A stretch of 64,000 nt of DNA from an uncultured Clostridia bacterium (lineage in GTDB: Bacteria > Bacillota > Clostridia > Oscillospirales > Oscillospiraceae): the NCBI GenBank assembly GCA_947644595.1, contig CANSAE010000001.1, forward strand, positions 169,605 through 233,604, written 5' to 3'. The position numbers and the translations under genes are program-made. This document shows, piece by piece, positions 42,670 to 50,959 of the stretch; position 1 is the stretch's first letter; the number at the start of each line of letters is the position of its first letter. The notes under the pieces are model-generated. The model saw only the letters and a program-made list of their open reading frames with translations, was not told the origin of the DNA and made no database searches.

Positions 42670-43011
42670 TTATGCAGTCGGAAGTCTGTTTTTTTCGCCC
42701 CATTCACACATTCCATCCAAAATGGGCATAAGGGATTTTCCTCGTTCCGTTAAACTATACTCAACTTTGGGTGGGATTTGCGGGTATTCCTCCCTATGTA
42801 CCAATTGGTCATTTTCTAACTCTTTCAGTGTGGAGCTCAGCGTCTTATAGGAAATTTCTCCAATATATTTTTTCATTTCGTTAAACCGCACGACCTTAAA
42901 TTCCATCAGGGTATAAAGGATCGTCATTTTGTATTTGCCATTGATTAAAGACAGGGTATAGCTGAAACCCGTATCGTTAAGACACTCTTTTGAAATGCAG
43001 CGTTCGCCCAT
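42670..43011 (-). CDS. HxlR-family winged-helix transcriptional regulator
   Basis: 113 residues. The HxlR core runs from LINGKYKMTILYTLMEF through FNEMKKYIGEISYKTLSSTLKELE to VEYSLTERGKSLMPIL. Cysteines near the N-terminus (MGERCISKEC) are placed as in redox- or quinone-sensing members. The ATG follows GGAGGAAAG. It is divergent from two flavodoxin-fold genes and probably regulates them. Confidence 0.9.
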   Translation of the reverse strand: MGERCISKECLNDTGFSYTLSLINGKYKMTILYTLMEFKVVRFNEMKKYIGEISYKTLSSTLKELENDQLVHREEYPQIPPKVEYSLTERGKSLMPILDGMCEWGEKNRLPTA

Positions 43012-43032
43012 AGCACACTTTCCTCCGAGTAA

Positions 43033-43083
43033 GTATCACACTTATATGTGCGTACTTGATTTTAGTTTAATTCTTTCTACAAT
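43033..43083 (+). promoter_or_regulatory. Flavodoxin promoter with candidate HxlR operator
   Basis: TTGATT (43056-43061) and TACAAT (43078-43083) are 16 bases apart. Directly upstream, CACA-n6-TGTG (43037-43050), flanked by GTA and TAC, forms an imperfect dyad spanning 43033-43055. Its place between two divergent genes fits an HxlR binding site. Confidence 0.5.
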
Positions 43084-43136
43084 AATACTATCAGATGTGG
43101 GTAAAGTCAAGCCCGCAAAATCAGGAGGTATTTTGT

Positions 43137-43682
43137 ATGAGCAAAAAAATTGTTGTTATTACTGGCAGCCCTCGAAAGAAGGGCAACAGCTTTGCTATGA
43201 CGGAGTCTTTCATCCAGGCGGCGGAGGCGAAAGGCCATACTGTTACCCGCTTTGATGCCGCGCTGAAAAATGTGGGCGGCTGTCGGGCTTGCGAAACCTG
43301 CTTTAAGACCGGAAAAGCCTGCTCCTTTGACGACGACTTCAACGCCATTGCCCCCGCTATTCTGGAGGCCAACGCAGTAGTTTTCTCCATGCCAGTCTAC
43401 TGGTATTCCATCCCTGCACAGATTAAGGGAATCATTGACCGCCTGTTCTCTTTTGTGGTGGGCGGCAAGGATATTGCGGGCAAGGAGTGTGCTGTGATTG
43501 CCTGCTGTGAAGAAGATGATATGTCCGTCTTTGACGGTGTGCGCGTCCCCATGGAACACTCTGCCGCACTGATGAAGTGGAAGATGGTTGGCGAGGTTCT
43601 GGTTCCGGGTGTGCTGAATGTCGGTGATATTGCTAAGACAGACGGCTGTAAACAGGCGGCGGCTCTGGCAGAGAAGTTTTAA
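43137..43682 (+). CDS. Flavodoxin-fold NAD(P)H-dependent FMN reductase-like protein
   Basis: 181 residues. The FMN phosphate loop is TGSPRKKGNSFAM at the N-terminus; SMPVYWYSIPAQIKGIIDRLFS is the isoalloxazine-contact segment. A Cys cluster (GGCRACETCFKTGKAC) lies where iron-sulfur flavoproteins carry a cluster or redox cysteines. The ATG follows AGGAGGT. Probable role: reduction of quinones or electrophiles under HxlR control. Confidence 0.87.
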   Translation: MSKKIVVITGSPRKKGNSFAMTESFIQAAEAKGHTVTRFDAALKNVGGCRACETCFKTGKACSFDDDFNAIAPAILEANAVVFSMPVYWYSIPAQIKGIIDRLFSFVVGGKDIAGKECAVIACCEEDDMSVFDGVRVPMEHSAALMKWKMVGEVLVPGVLNVGDIAKTDGCKQAAALAEKF

Positions 43683-43696
43683 GGAGGAAAAACACC

Positions 43697-44248
43697 ATGC
43701 CCAAGAAAATTGTCATTCTCAATGGCAGTCCCCGCAGAAAAGGAAACACCTCCGCGCTGGTTAAAGCGTTTACCAACGGCGCGGAGAGTGCCGGTCATAC
43801 TGTAACAGAATTTTTCCTGGACGCTATGAATATTCACGGCTGCAAAGGCTGCTTTGGCGGACATAGCAGCAGAGAGTGTCCCTGTGTCCAGCGGGATGAC
43901 ATGGACAAAATTTATCCGGCGGTGCGGGAGTGCGATGTGATCGTGCTGGCAAGTCCGCTCTATTACTGGAACATGAGCGGTCAAATCAGAACTGCTGTTG
44001 ACCGCCTGTTTGCGTTGGAAGAGGGGGACGACAATCTTCTGCGGGGACACAGCAGAGCTTCTGCACTGCTGATGGCAGCGGAAGGCTACGGCTTTGATGA
44101 TATTCTTCTTTACTATAATCACTTGACGGAGCATTTGAAGTGGGATAATCTCGGCCATGTTCTTGCCGGAGGAAATGGAGACATAGGAGATATTGAGGGA
44201 AAACCCGAAGTATCTGCCGCTTATGAACTTGGGAAATCTATTACATAA
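43697..44248 (+). CDS. Second flavodoxin-fold reductase-like protein
   Basis: 183 residues. N-terminal LNGSPRRKGNTSALVKAF binds FMN; ASPLYYWNMSGQIRTAVDRLFAL is the second contact segment. It has a Cys pattern (HGCKGCFGG...CPCVQRDDM) akin to its neighbour but differs in the C-terminal half, so the pair is diverged rather than a recent duplicate. It follows the first gene by 14 bases with an AAGGAGG site. A terminator lies 67 bases downstream. Confidence 0.86.
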   Translation: MPKKIVILNGSPRRKGNTSALVKAFTNGAESAGHTVTEFFLDAMNIHGCKGCFGGHSSRECPCVQRDDMDKIYPAVRECDVIVLASPLYYWNMSGQIRTAVDRLFALEEGDDNLLRGHSRASALLMAAEGYGFDDILLYYNHLTEHLKWDNLGHVLAGGNGDIGDIEGKPEVSAAYELGKSIT

Positions 44249-44314
44249 CTAAAGAAGCAAATGGATATATTGCCCAGCACTTCGCCGAAATTTGTTCTTG
44301 CGCACCGTCAAAAC

Positions 44315-44346
44315 AACATCCCCGCAGAGTTTTCTGCGGGGATGTT
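44315..44346. terminator. Terminator shared by the flavodoxin pair and adenosine deaminase
   Basis: AACATCCCCGCAGA and its exact complement form a 14-bp stem with a four-base loop, between the convergent ends of the two transcripts. Confidence 0.85.
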
Positions 44347-44351
44347 GAAAC

Positions 44352-45335
44352 TTAATTTAAAATCTGCTCTGACAGTTTTTCTTTCTCCTTCTCGGTTAAA
44401 AAAGCAGCCTCCACTCCGTTAAGGAGAATCCGCTCCATTTGTGCATCAGACAGTCCAAAAGTTCTTTGTACAAGTTCGAATTCTCCGGCAACACTCGTAC
44501 CGGAAATCGTCATATTGTCTGTATTTAACGTGACTGGAACACCCGCTTCTATCAGTTGGGCAACTGGATGGTCTTTCACGCATGCGATCTCCTTGATCTG
44601 TACATTGCTGGTAACACAGACCTCCAAAGGAATATGATGCTCCCGCAAATGCTCCAGCAGCGTTTTGTCCTTCACAGAATAAATCCCATGTCCGATTCGC
44701 TTGGCGCCGAATTTCAGGGCAGTCCACACACTAGCCGGCCCCGCAGCCTCGCCGGCATGAATAATAAATGGAACGTCCAGTGTGCGGGCATAGGCAAAGA
44801 GGTCGGCGTAATCTTCCGTAGGAAACAGAGATTCCGCACCGGCCAGATCCATACAGCAAACGCCTTTTCCAAGAAACTTCTGTGTGACACGGGCGGTTTC
44901 CCGGTTGACTTCAGGGTCTGCGCCTCGCATACAGCAGGCAATCAACTGCGACTTGATCGGAAACTCTGCAATTCCACGGTGCAGCCCGCGTAAGGCCGCT
45001 TCCATGACCTGCGTTTGCGTCAAGCCCCGCCGGCAATGAGCGCCCGGCGCATAGCGTATCTCTGCATAAATCACACCTTGCGCACTAATCGTACGGAGTA
45101 ACTCATAGACCGCCAGTTCCAAACATGCTTCCGTTTGTAAAAGCGCAATCGGCAAATCGAATTTATTGAGGAATTCCGCCAAATCCTTACAGTCCGGGTC
45201 TGCCACCAGATGTGGAACCAGTTCCTCCATCGTATCTGCCGGCAGTGCCACTTCCCCCAACTCCGCCAAGCGCAGGATGGAATTTAGAGGCAGAGAGCCG
45301 TCCAAGTGGAGATGCAAATCAATATAATGTTTCAT
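44352..45335 (-). CDS. add: Adenosine deaminase
   Basis: 327 residues. It converts adenosine to inosine. The metal site and catalytic set are present: HLHLDGS at the N-terminus, the Glu of HAGEA near 205, RIGHGI, and LNTDN, where most family members have LNTDDP. The ribosome site is GAAGGA. It is the last gene of a nine-gene operon, seven bases after the N-acetyltransferase gene, so its substrate may be an adenosine-like compound imported by the operon's transporter. Confidence 0.9.
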   Translation of the reverse strand: MKHYIDLHLHLDGSLPLNSILRLAELGEVALPADTMEELVPHLVADPDCKDLAEFLNKFDLPIALLQTEACLELAVYELLRTISAQGVIYAEIRYAPGAHCRRGLTQTQVMEAALRGLHRGIAEFPIKSQLIACCMRGADPEVNRETARVTQKFLGKGVCCMDLAGAESLFPTEDYADLFAYARTLDVPFIIHAGEAAGPASVWTALKFGAKRIGHGIYSVKDKTLLEHLREHHIPLEVCVTSNVQIKEIACVKDHPVAQLIEAGVPVTLNTDNMTISGTSVAGEFELVQRTFGLSDAQMERILLNGVEAAFLTEKEKEKLSEQILN

Positions 45336-45342
45336 AATGCTT

Positions 45343-46104
45343 CTATCCTTCGTATTTCAGACCGAATTTTTCGTATACTTCCGGCAATTCTTCCTCAGAT
45401 AATTCCCGTGCAAAAACACTGCCGTTTTCAAATTCCTTATAAACCCGGCCGTCTAAGGTAATGCGGCCCTGAGGTGTTTTGAGGGAGAACATTTCCTGGT
45501 GAATAAAAGGTGAATCGGGATGCTTCTCACAGTAAAACATAGGCGCGATATAGTCTACATTCAGTTGAGGCTCCTCTGTAAAGGAATAAAACTGACGCCA
45601 TTCACCGTGATGGAGATCCATAAGCACCCAGCCCAAAAACGCATCTTTTTCCAACCGATAGCACTCGTCAAACTGGTGCTGCTCCTCCCCTTCCGCAAAA
45701 CGAATGGGATATCGCGGGCAAACTTCGCCGATCCCCACATCACAAATCCAGACCCCATCGGCAGCCTCTACCTTCATGACCCGATGACGCCGCATGGGAA
45801 CAGTACTTTCTCCCCGGAGGTAGCGGGCAGCGTATTCCGTGACCTTGTACCCCAACTTCCGCAGGAGCCAAGCAAACAATCCGTTCAGTTCAAAGCAGAA
45901 TCCACCTTTCCCCTGAACAACAACTTTATTGAACAAATCCTCCGGTTCCAAAGAAAGAGGAATTTTTCGCAATATATCCAGATTCTCATATGGAATAGAG
46001 GTACAATGGGCGAATTGAAGCTGCTTCAGTAATTCAGAGTTTGGTATGACAGGGTCCGGCAGTGCAAGGCCGAGTCGGTCAAAATATTGTTTTACGTTCT
46101 CCAT
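45343..46104 (-). CDS. Arylamine N-acetyltransferase family protein
   Basis: 253 residues. The catalytic triad is recognisable: Cys in GKGGFCFELNGLFAWLL, His in RRHRVMKV and Asp in CDVGIGEV. The family moves acetyl from acetyl-CoA to aromatic amines or hydrazines via acetyl-Cys. The start giving MENVKQYF overlaps the preceding gene by 13 bases. Within a sugar-type operon it may acylate an amino group of a pathway intermediate; that is inference. Confidence 0.9.
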   Translation of the reverse strand: MENVKQYFDRLGLALPDPVIPNSELLKQLQFAHCTSIPYENLDILRKIPLSLEPEDLFNKVVVQGKGGFCFELNGLFAWLLRKLGYKVTEYAARYLRGESTVPMRRHRVMKVEAADGVWICDVGIGEVCPRYPIRFAEGEEQHQFDECYRLEKDAFLGWVLMDLHHGEWRQFYSFTEEPQLNVDYIAPMFYCEKHPDSPFIHQEMFSLKTPQGRITLDGRVYKEFENGSVFARELSEEELPEVYEKFGLKYEG

Positions 46105-47078
46105 CGCGCTGAAATCTCCTCCAATAGTTTCATAACGGTGAGCAATTGTGCCTCTGTTACATAAGGACTCGGACGGTTTTCCCGGGCACACTCCAGAAAA
46201 TGTGACAATTCATTATAGTACCATCCGCAGGGCGGCACATTGATCCCTGTGGAAATCATCACCTCATCCGCTGTGTCAAACACCTTAGGCTCTCTGCCGA
46301 ACTGATAAGCAGTGAGGGCTGCACCGTCATTGATGAGCATGCCGTTTTCAAAATAGACGCGCCATCGGGCTGTCCATGGGATATCAGCATTAAACCATGC
46401 GGCTTCAGCACCTACATGAAATGCTCCGTAATCATAGGAAACGCGAAACTGCTCCGGATAGTTTTTATCCGCGCCCTGGCAGGACGTAAAGCTGCAACTC
46501 CGCGGTTCTCCAAACAAAGAAACAATGACATCTAAATCGTGTATGTGCAAATCGTATGGTAGCAGGCCGGAGCGGTCCACATCGAACAGCCAGCCATCCA
46601 TTGCCCATTGCGGGCATGCTGACAAACGCTCAAAATAAGCATCCAAAGGCTTTCCGTACTCTTCAGACGCTACGGCTTTCCGCAAAATCTCTATTTCCTT
46701 CGTGAATTGCAGGACCTGCGCGATGTAGAGTTGACGGCCCTGCTTCTTCGCTTCATCTATCATTTCTTTTGCATCCTGGTATGACAAAGCGATAGGCTTT
46801 TCACAGATGGTATGCTTTCGGCATCTCAGCGCCTCCATCACCATATCGTGGTGCAGATAAGTGGGGGTGCAAATATCAACTACATCAATGTCCGCATTCT
46901 GTACCATTTCCGTGATGGTCGGGTAACACGGCACCCCCCAAGCTTCGGCGGTTTCCCGCGTTCTTTGGGAAGTTCCGCACACCGCGGACACACAACAGTC
47001 CTTGATTTCCTGGTAATTGGCGTAATGGACATTCCCCATCCCTCCCACGCCTACCAGGCCGATGTTCATTCTCTTCAT
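46092..47078 (-). CDS. Gfo/Idh/MocA family oxidoreductase (second of two)
   Basis: 328 residues. The N-terminal NAD-binding fold starts MKRMNIGLVGVGGMGNVHYANY; CEKPIALS carries the conserved catalytic Lys; LHIHDLDV is the C-terminal-domain signature. Such enzymes oxidise or reduce sugars, inositols and derivatives. The start follows GAGGGCGAG; a much longer frame upstream is not credible. It lies 10 bases after a TIM-barrel gene and overlaps the acetyltransferase gene. Confidence 0.92.
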   Translation of the reverse strand: MKRMNIGLVGVGGMGNVHYANYQEIKDCCVSAVCGTSQRTRETAEAWGVPCYPTITEMVQNADIDVVDICTPTYLHHDMVMEALRCRKHTICEKPIALSYQDAKEMIDEAKKQGRQLYIAQVLQFTKEIEILRKAVASEEYGKPLDAYFERLSACPQWAMDGWLFDVDRSGLLPYDLHIHDLDVIVSLFGEPRSCSFTSCQGADKNYPEQFRVSYDYGAFHVGAEAAWFNADIPWTARWRVYFENGMLINDGAALTAYQFGREPKVFDTADEVMISTGINVPPCGWYYNELSHFLECARENRPSPYVTEAQLLTVMKLLEEISARWRT

Positions 47079-47088
47079 ACGCTCGCCC

Positions 47089-47904
47089 TCAAAAGCGGAA
47101 GCCCTGCGCCCGGAGATATTCTGCGGAATCCAGAACGGCCTGGTTGATCTCGGCCAAATCCTTTGCGCCATCCGCGGTAAATTCGATCTCAATAGAATAC
47201 GGGCTGAGGTTATCCGCATCATCCATCATTTGGAATAATTGAGGGAATTCCACATAGCCCTTGCCCAACGCCGGGAAGTCCCATTCCTGACGTCCACCCG
47301 CTTTTTCTTTCAGGTGAACATAGCCGATTTGGTCCATGCAGCCGGCAACATCTTTGATGACATCTACATCGCCATAAAATATCGCATTGGCTGTATCATA
47401 GTTGATAAGGACTCGTTCAGAGTCCACCAGTTGACAAATTTCTTTCAGGATCGCCCCGGTTCCATGGTCACCATGGACCTCCAGGACCAACTTCATATTA
47501 TATTTTTCCAGATATGGCAGCAGGTCCTTGATATGCTTCGCTACCGATTCATTGGACGCAATCGCCTGATCTTCCAGATGGGCTTCTCCTATGGATGATA
47601 CGATATAGTCACAGCCGAAAAAGTGTGCCATCCGAATATTATTTACAAAATCGTCAATCCGCGCTGGGTCCATCAAATTCGTATGACCACTCATCGCAAA
47701 GGGAATCAGATAGTTCTGTTCCAGTAAATCCTGAACTTCCAGGAGCCGCGCAAAGCTCTGGTCCGGAAAAACATGCTCCGTCCAGCCTTTTGTGGCTGTC
47801 AGTTCAATATACCGGAAACCCGCGGCACGAATGCCAACAATGGCCTCCTCAATCGGGTAGCCATGATAGCAATTAGAGTTCACTGCAATGATGCGTTCTT
47901 TCAT
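47089..47904 (-). CDS. Sugar phosphate isomerase/epimerase family TIM-barrel protein (second of two)
   Basis: 271 residues of the xylose-isomerase-like AP endonuclease-2 fold. Metal-binding acidic and His residues appear at KLVLEVHGDH, LINYDTAN, GYVHLKEKAG and YSIEIEF. Family members isomerise or epimerise keto-sugars, act in inositol breakdown or hydrolyse. The ATG follows GGGAG by nine bases. It differs in sequence from the first TIM-barrel gene and probably catalyses a different step. Confidence 0.88.
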   Translation of the reverse strand: MKERIIAVNSNCYHGYPIEEAIVGIRAAGFRYIELTATKGWTEHVFPDQSFARLLEVQDLLEQNYLIPFAMSGHTNLMDPARIDDFVNNIRMAHFFGCDYIVSSIGEAHLEDQAIASNESVAKHIKDLLPYLEKYNMKLVLEVHGDHGTGAILKEICQLVDSERVLINYDTANAIFYGDVDVIKDVAGCMDQIGYVHLKEKAGGRQEWDFPALGKGYVEFPQLFQMMDDADNLSPYSIEIEFTADGAKDLAEINQAVLDSAEYLRAQGFRF

Positions 47905-47918
47905 AACGTGCACTCCCA

Positions 47919-48842
47919 TCAAATGATAAAATTATCCAGATACCGCTTGGACAGTTGGATGGATTTTAAAATATCCTCCTTGCAGCCTTCAAACGCTTTA
48001 TCCTCCACTTCGATCACCGCACATCCATGATAGCGGATATCGTTCAGCGCAGAAATAAAGGCGCTCCAGTCCACATCACCCAGTCCGGGAATCTTGGGAG
48101 ACATATAATCCAGCGGATATGCCAGAACACCACAGTCAGCCAGCTTTTCCGGATAAAGCTTAATGTCCTTGAAATGGATATGGAAAATACGGTCTTTGAA
48201 TTCATAAATCGTTTTAATGTAGTCCAATTGCTGCCAGACATAATGGCTGGGATCAAAGTTCAGACCGAAATTCGGAGATGGGAGCAATTCAAAAAGTCTG
48301 CGGAAGATTGCGGGCGTACACATCAGATTTTTTCCCCCGGGCCATTCATCCGAACCGAAAAGCATCGGACAGTTTTCAATGGCGATCTTTACGCCGCATT
48401 CCTCTGCCAGACTGACGATCGGGGGCCAGATTTCCAGAAACAGCTCAATATTCTCATCCGTGGTTTTATACTGGTCACGGCCGATAAAGGTCGTCACCAT
48501 GCCCACGCCCAGCTTCTCAGAAGCACGAATGAGTGCTTTCAAATGAGAGAGCGCGGCGCGGCGTTTTTCCAGATCAGGGTCCATTGTGTTGGGATAAAAT
48601 GCCAGAGAAGAAATGGTCATCCCCTTCCCTGCCACATAGTCCTTTACATATTTGGCATACGCATCATCTTCCAGAACACGTTCTGCGTCAATATGAGAAA
48701 CACCGGCATAACGGCGCTCCGCTTTCCCTGACGGCCAGCATGCGACTTCCAAACACTCAAAGCCCAGTTTCGAGGCGATATCTACCGCTTCTTCAAAGCT
48801 CCACCCATCTAAAATGGCTGTCAGCAGTCCAAATTTCATCAT
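47919..48842 (-). CDS. Sugar phosphate isomerase/epimerase family TIM-barrel protein (first of two)
   Basis: 307 residues. Xylose-isomerase-like barrel with metal-ligand segments IAIENCPMLF, GLNFDPSHYVWQ, FHIHFKDIK and CAVIEVEDKAFEG. The N-terminus reads MMKFGLLTAILDGWSFEEAVDIASKLGF, and FDPSHYVWQ with VEVEDK-type ends is typical of inositol/keto-sugar pathway members. It lies 16 bases after the first oxidoreductase gene. Confidence 0.9.
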   Translation of the reverse strand: MMKFGLLTAILDGWSFEEAVDIASKLGFECLEVACWPSGKAERRYAGVSHIDAERVLEDDAYAKYVKDYVAGKGMTISSLAFYPNTMDPDLEKRRAALSHLKALIRASEKLGVGMVTTFIGRDQYKTTDENIELFLEIWPPIVSLAEECGVKIAIENCPMLFGSDEWPGGKNLMCTPAIFRRLFELLPSPNFGLNFDPSHYVWQQLDYIKTIYEFKDRIFHIHFKDIKLYPEKLADCGVLAYPLDYMSPKIPGLGDVDWSAFISALNDIRYHGCAVIEVEDKAFEGCKEDILKSIQLSKRYLDNFII

Positions 48843-48858
48843 AACATTCGTCCCTTTC

Positions 48859-49902
48859 TCATTTGTTTGCTTCAATTTCCACGGTTTTCCCCGTTTCGGA
48901 GGATTCGATGGATGCAAACACCGCACGCATGGCGTACAATGCGGATTCGCCGGAAATCTCAGGCGCTCTTCCGTTTTTCAGGCAATCGATCCATAAATCG
49001 ATCACACCGGATTTCGTCTGATTGTCGTTGGTTTGTATTTGTTCTACGTCATAATATTGAGTCGTACCATCCGCTAATGTGACTACAATGGAATGCGCCG
49101 GGTCATCGTAGATGCGCATAATGCCTTTCGTTCCATATAGGATCGTGGAATTATCCTCCGCACCGTAATAAGACCAGCTGGCCGTCATCGTACCGAATGC
49201 TCCGCCGGAAAGTTCGTAGATGCACACAGCATTGTCATCCACATCGATGAGTGCGTCGTTCGCGCCCCGTTTATCCAGCGTTACCAGCCGTGCAGTGGTC
49301 CGAACGACCCTTTGCCCGGTGAGATATTGAATCAAGTCTGTTTTATGTACGCCCAAGTCCGCCATAACGCCCATAGTGGCGCGTTTTTTATCGAAGAACC
49401 ACACATCTTTTCCGGGACTGATGGACCACGTTTCCGGGCCGCCATGCCCAAACGTGGTACGGAAGCTGATAATCTTTCCGATAAGGCCCTCTTCAATCAG
49501 CTGCTTCGAGGTGGAATGTGCCTTGGCAAGGCGCTGGTTATGACCGATCATCAAAAACTTCCCGTTTCGCCTTGCTGCATCCACCATGGCTTCACAGTCT
49601 CTCAGGTTCGTTGCCATAGGTTTCTCACATAAGACATGTTTTCCTGCGTTCAATGCCTTGATGGTCAGTTCCGCATGCGCATAATTCGCCGCACAGATGG
49701 ATACTGCATCAATTTCGGAATCGGCCAGCAGTTCTTCCGCTGTATCACAGGCCTTGCCGCCGTATTTTGCTGCCTGTTCTTCTGCCCGGGTACGGTTGGG
49801 GCTGAAAAAGGCATACAGTTCTGCATCCGGATTGTCCGCATATTCTGGGATATGACGCACCTGGGCAATCTTCCCGCAGCCAATGATGCCGATTCGAATC
49901 AT
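48859..49902 (-). CDS. Gfo/Idh/MocA family oxidoreductase (first of two)
   Basis: 347 residues. NAD fold IRIGIIGCGKIAQVRHIPEY, catalytic Lys in CEKPMATN, and DLGVHKTDLIQYL in the C-terminal domain. Length and motifs are complete. It follows the ABC permease gene by 15 bases. Two enzymes of this family plus two isomerases in one operon resemble oxidation-isomerisation-reduction routes for unusual sugars or cyclitols. Confidence 0.93.
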   Translation of the reverse strand: MIRIGIIGCGKIAQVRHIPEYADNPDAELYAFFSPNRTRAEEQAAKYGGKACDTAEELLADSEIDAVSICAANYAHAELTIKALNAGKHVLCEKPMATNLRDCEAMVDAARRNGKFLMIGHNQRLAKAHSTSKQLIEEGLIGKIISFRTTFGHGGPETWSISPGKDVWFFDKKRATMGVMADLGVHKTDLIQYLTGQRVVRTTARLVTLDKRGANDALIDVDDNAVCIYELSGGAFGTMTASWSYYGAEDNSTILYGTKGIMRIYDDPAHSIVVTLADGTTQYYDVEQIQTNDNQTKSGVIDLWIDCLKNGRAPEISGESALYAMRAVFASIESSETGKTVEIEANK

Positions 49903-49917
49903 AATACACCTCTCCTA

Positions 49918-50958
49918 TCAGACATTTTCTTTTTTCTGTACCAGAACAGCAAAGATGATGATCAGTCCCTTTACCGCATCGCACAGGAATGTGGGAACAC
50001 CTACAGTGTTCAGAATATTATTCATCACGCCGATAATGAGCATACCCAAAAAGGCCCCCACCAAACTGCCACGGCCGCCGGACATCGCCGTCCCGCCGAC
50101 GATAACAGCGGCAATCGCATCCATCTCATAACCGCTGCCGGCATTCGCAAAGTCCATGGAGCCGATACGGGCAATGTAAATCACCGCCGCGATGGCACAC
50201 ATCACACCGCCAAGGGCATAAATATTGCGTTTGACCTTGTTGACATTAATGCCGGACAGCTTTGCAGCCCGTTCATTGGAACCAATTGCAATGGTTTGTC
50301 GGCCAAAGGCCGTGCGGGTGAAAATGATATGCATAATAACAACGATAAGCACCCAATAGAGGATCGGCAAAATCACCTGTCCCCCGATCTTCATGGACGC
50401 AATCAGCTTGAAATCGGCAGGAATGGTCGGGTTAAAATGCTTTGTCAGCTGTTGCGTCACGGAACGAAAGATCTTCATCATTCCCAACGTCGCAATAAAC
50501 GGCGGGAGCTTTCCGTAAGAAATAAGCGTACCGTTGATTTGCCCAAACAGAAATCCGGCTGCAATGACAATTATGATCGCCAAGCCATATGCCAGTGGGC
50601 CGGACAGTCCGATTTTTGCCATTAATCCATTACCGGGGGCAATCAGGTACATCAAAATAGCGCCCAACGCACACAGCATGGAACCCACGGACAAATCAAT
50701 GCCACCGCTGATAATGATAAAGCACATGCCCAGCGCTATTACACCCTGATACGCATTGTTACGCAGGATATTCAGCCAGGCCATTCCCATTTTTGAGAAC
50801 ATTCCGCCGAGAGACCCCGCGTTAACGTACATGACGATACATTGGATTAACAACATTACCACCAGGGCAAAAATCGTGGAAAACAGTGCACTATTCCCCC
50901 AATTATCCCTGAATTTCCCTATCATCGTATGCTGTTTTTCTATTTTCTTCGTCTCCAT
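49918..50958 (-). CDS. Ribose-type ABC transporter permease (RbsC family)
   Basis: 346 residues with eight to ten membrane segments and the family marks GGIDLSVGSMLCALGAI, IMHIIFTRTAFGRQTIAIGSNERAAKLSGINV and GGTAMSGGRGSLVGAFLG. The ATG begins directly after the ATPase stop (TGATATG); another in-frame ATG lies 21 bases upstream. It forms the membrane pore with the two-domain ATPase and binding protein. Confidence 0.92.
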   Translation of the reverse strand: METKKIEKQHTMIGKFRDNWGNSALFSTIFALVVMLLIQCIVMYVNAGSLGGMFSKMGMAWLNILRNNAYQGVIALGMCFIIISGGIDLSVGSMLCALGAILMYLIAPGNGLMAKIGLSGPLAYGLAIIIVIAAGFLFGQINGTLISYGKLPPFIATLGMMKIFRSVTQQLTKHFNPTIPADFKLIASMKIGGQVILPILYWVLIVVIMHIIFTRTAFGRQTIAIGSNERAAKLSGINVNKVKRNIYALGGVMCAIAAVIYIARIGSMDFANAGSGYEMDAIAAVIVGGTAMSGGRGSLVGAFLGMLIIGVMNNILNTVGVPTFLCDAVKGLIIIFAVLVQKKENV

Positions 50959-50959
50959 A

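Noticed and set aside
49636..50625. A 329-codon frame antisense to the Gfo/Idh and permease genes
   Set aside because: Low-complexity His/Asn-rich translation with no family match; the opposite strand encodes complete proteins.
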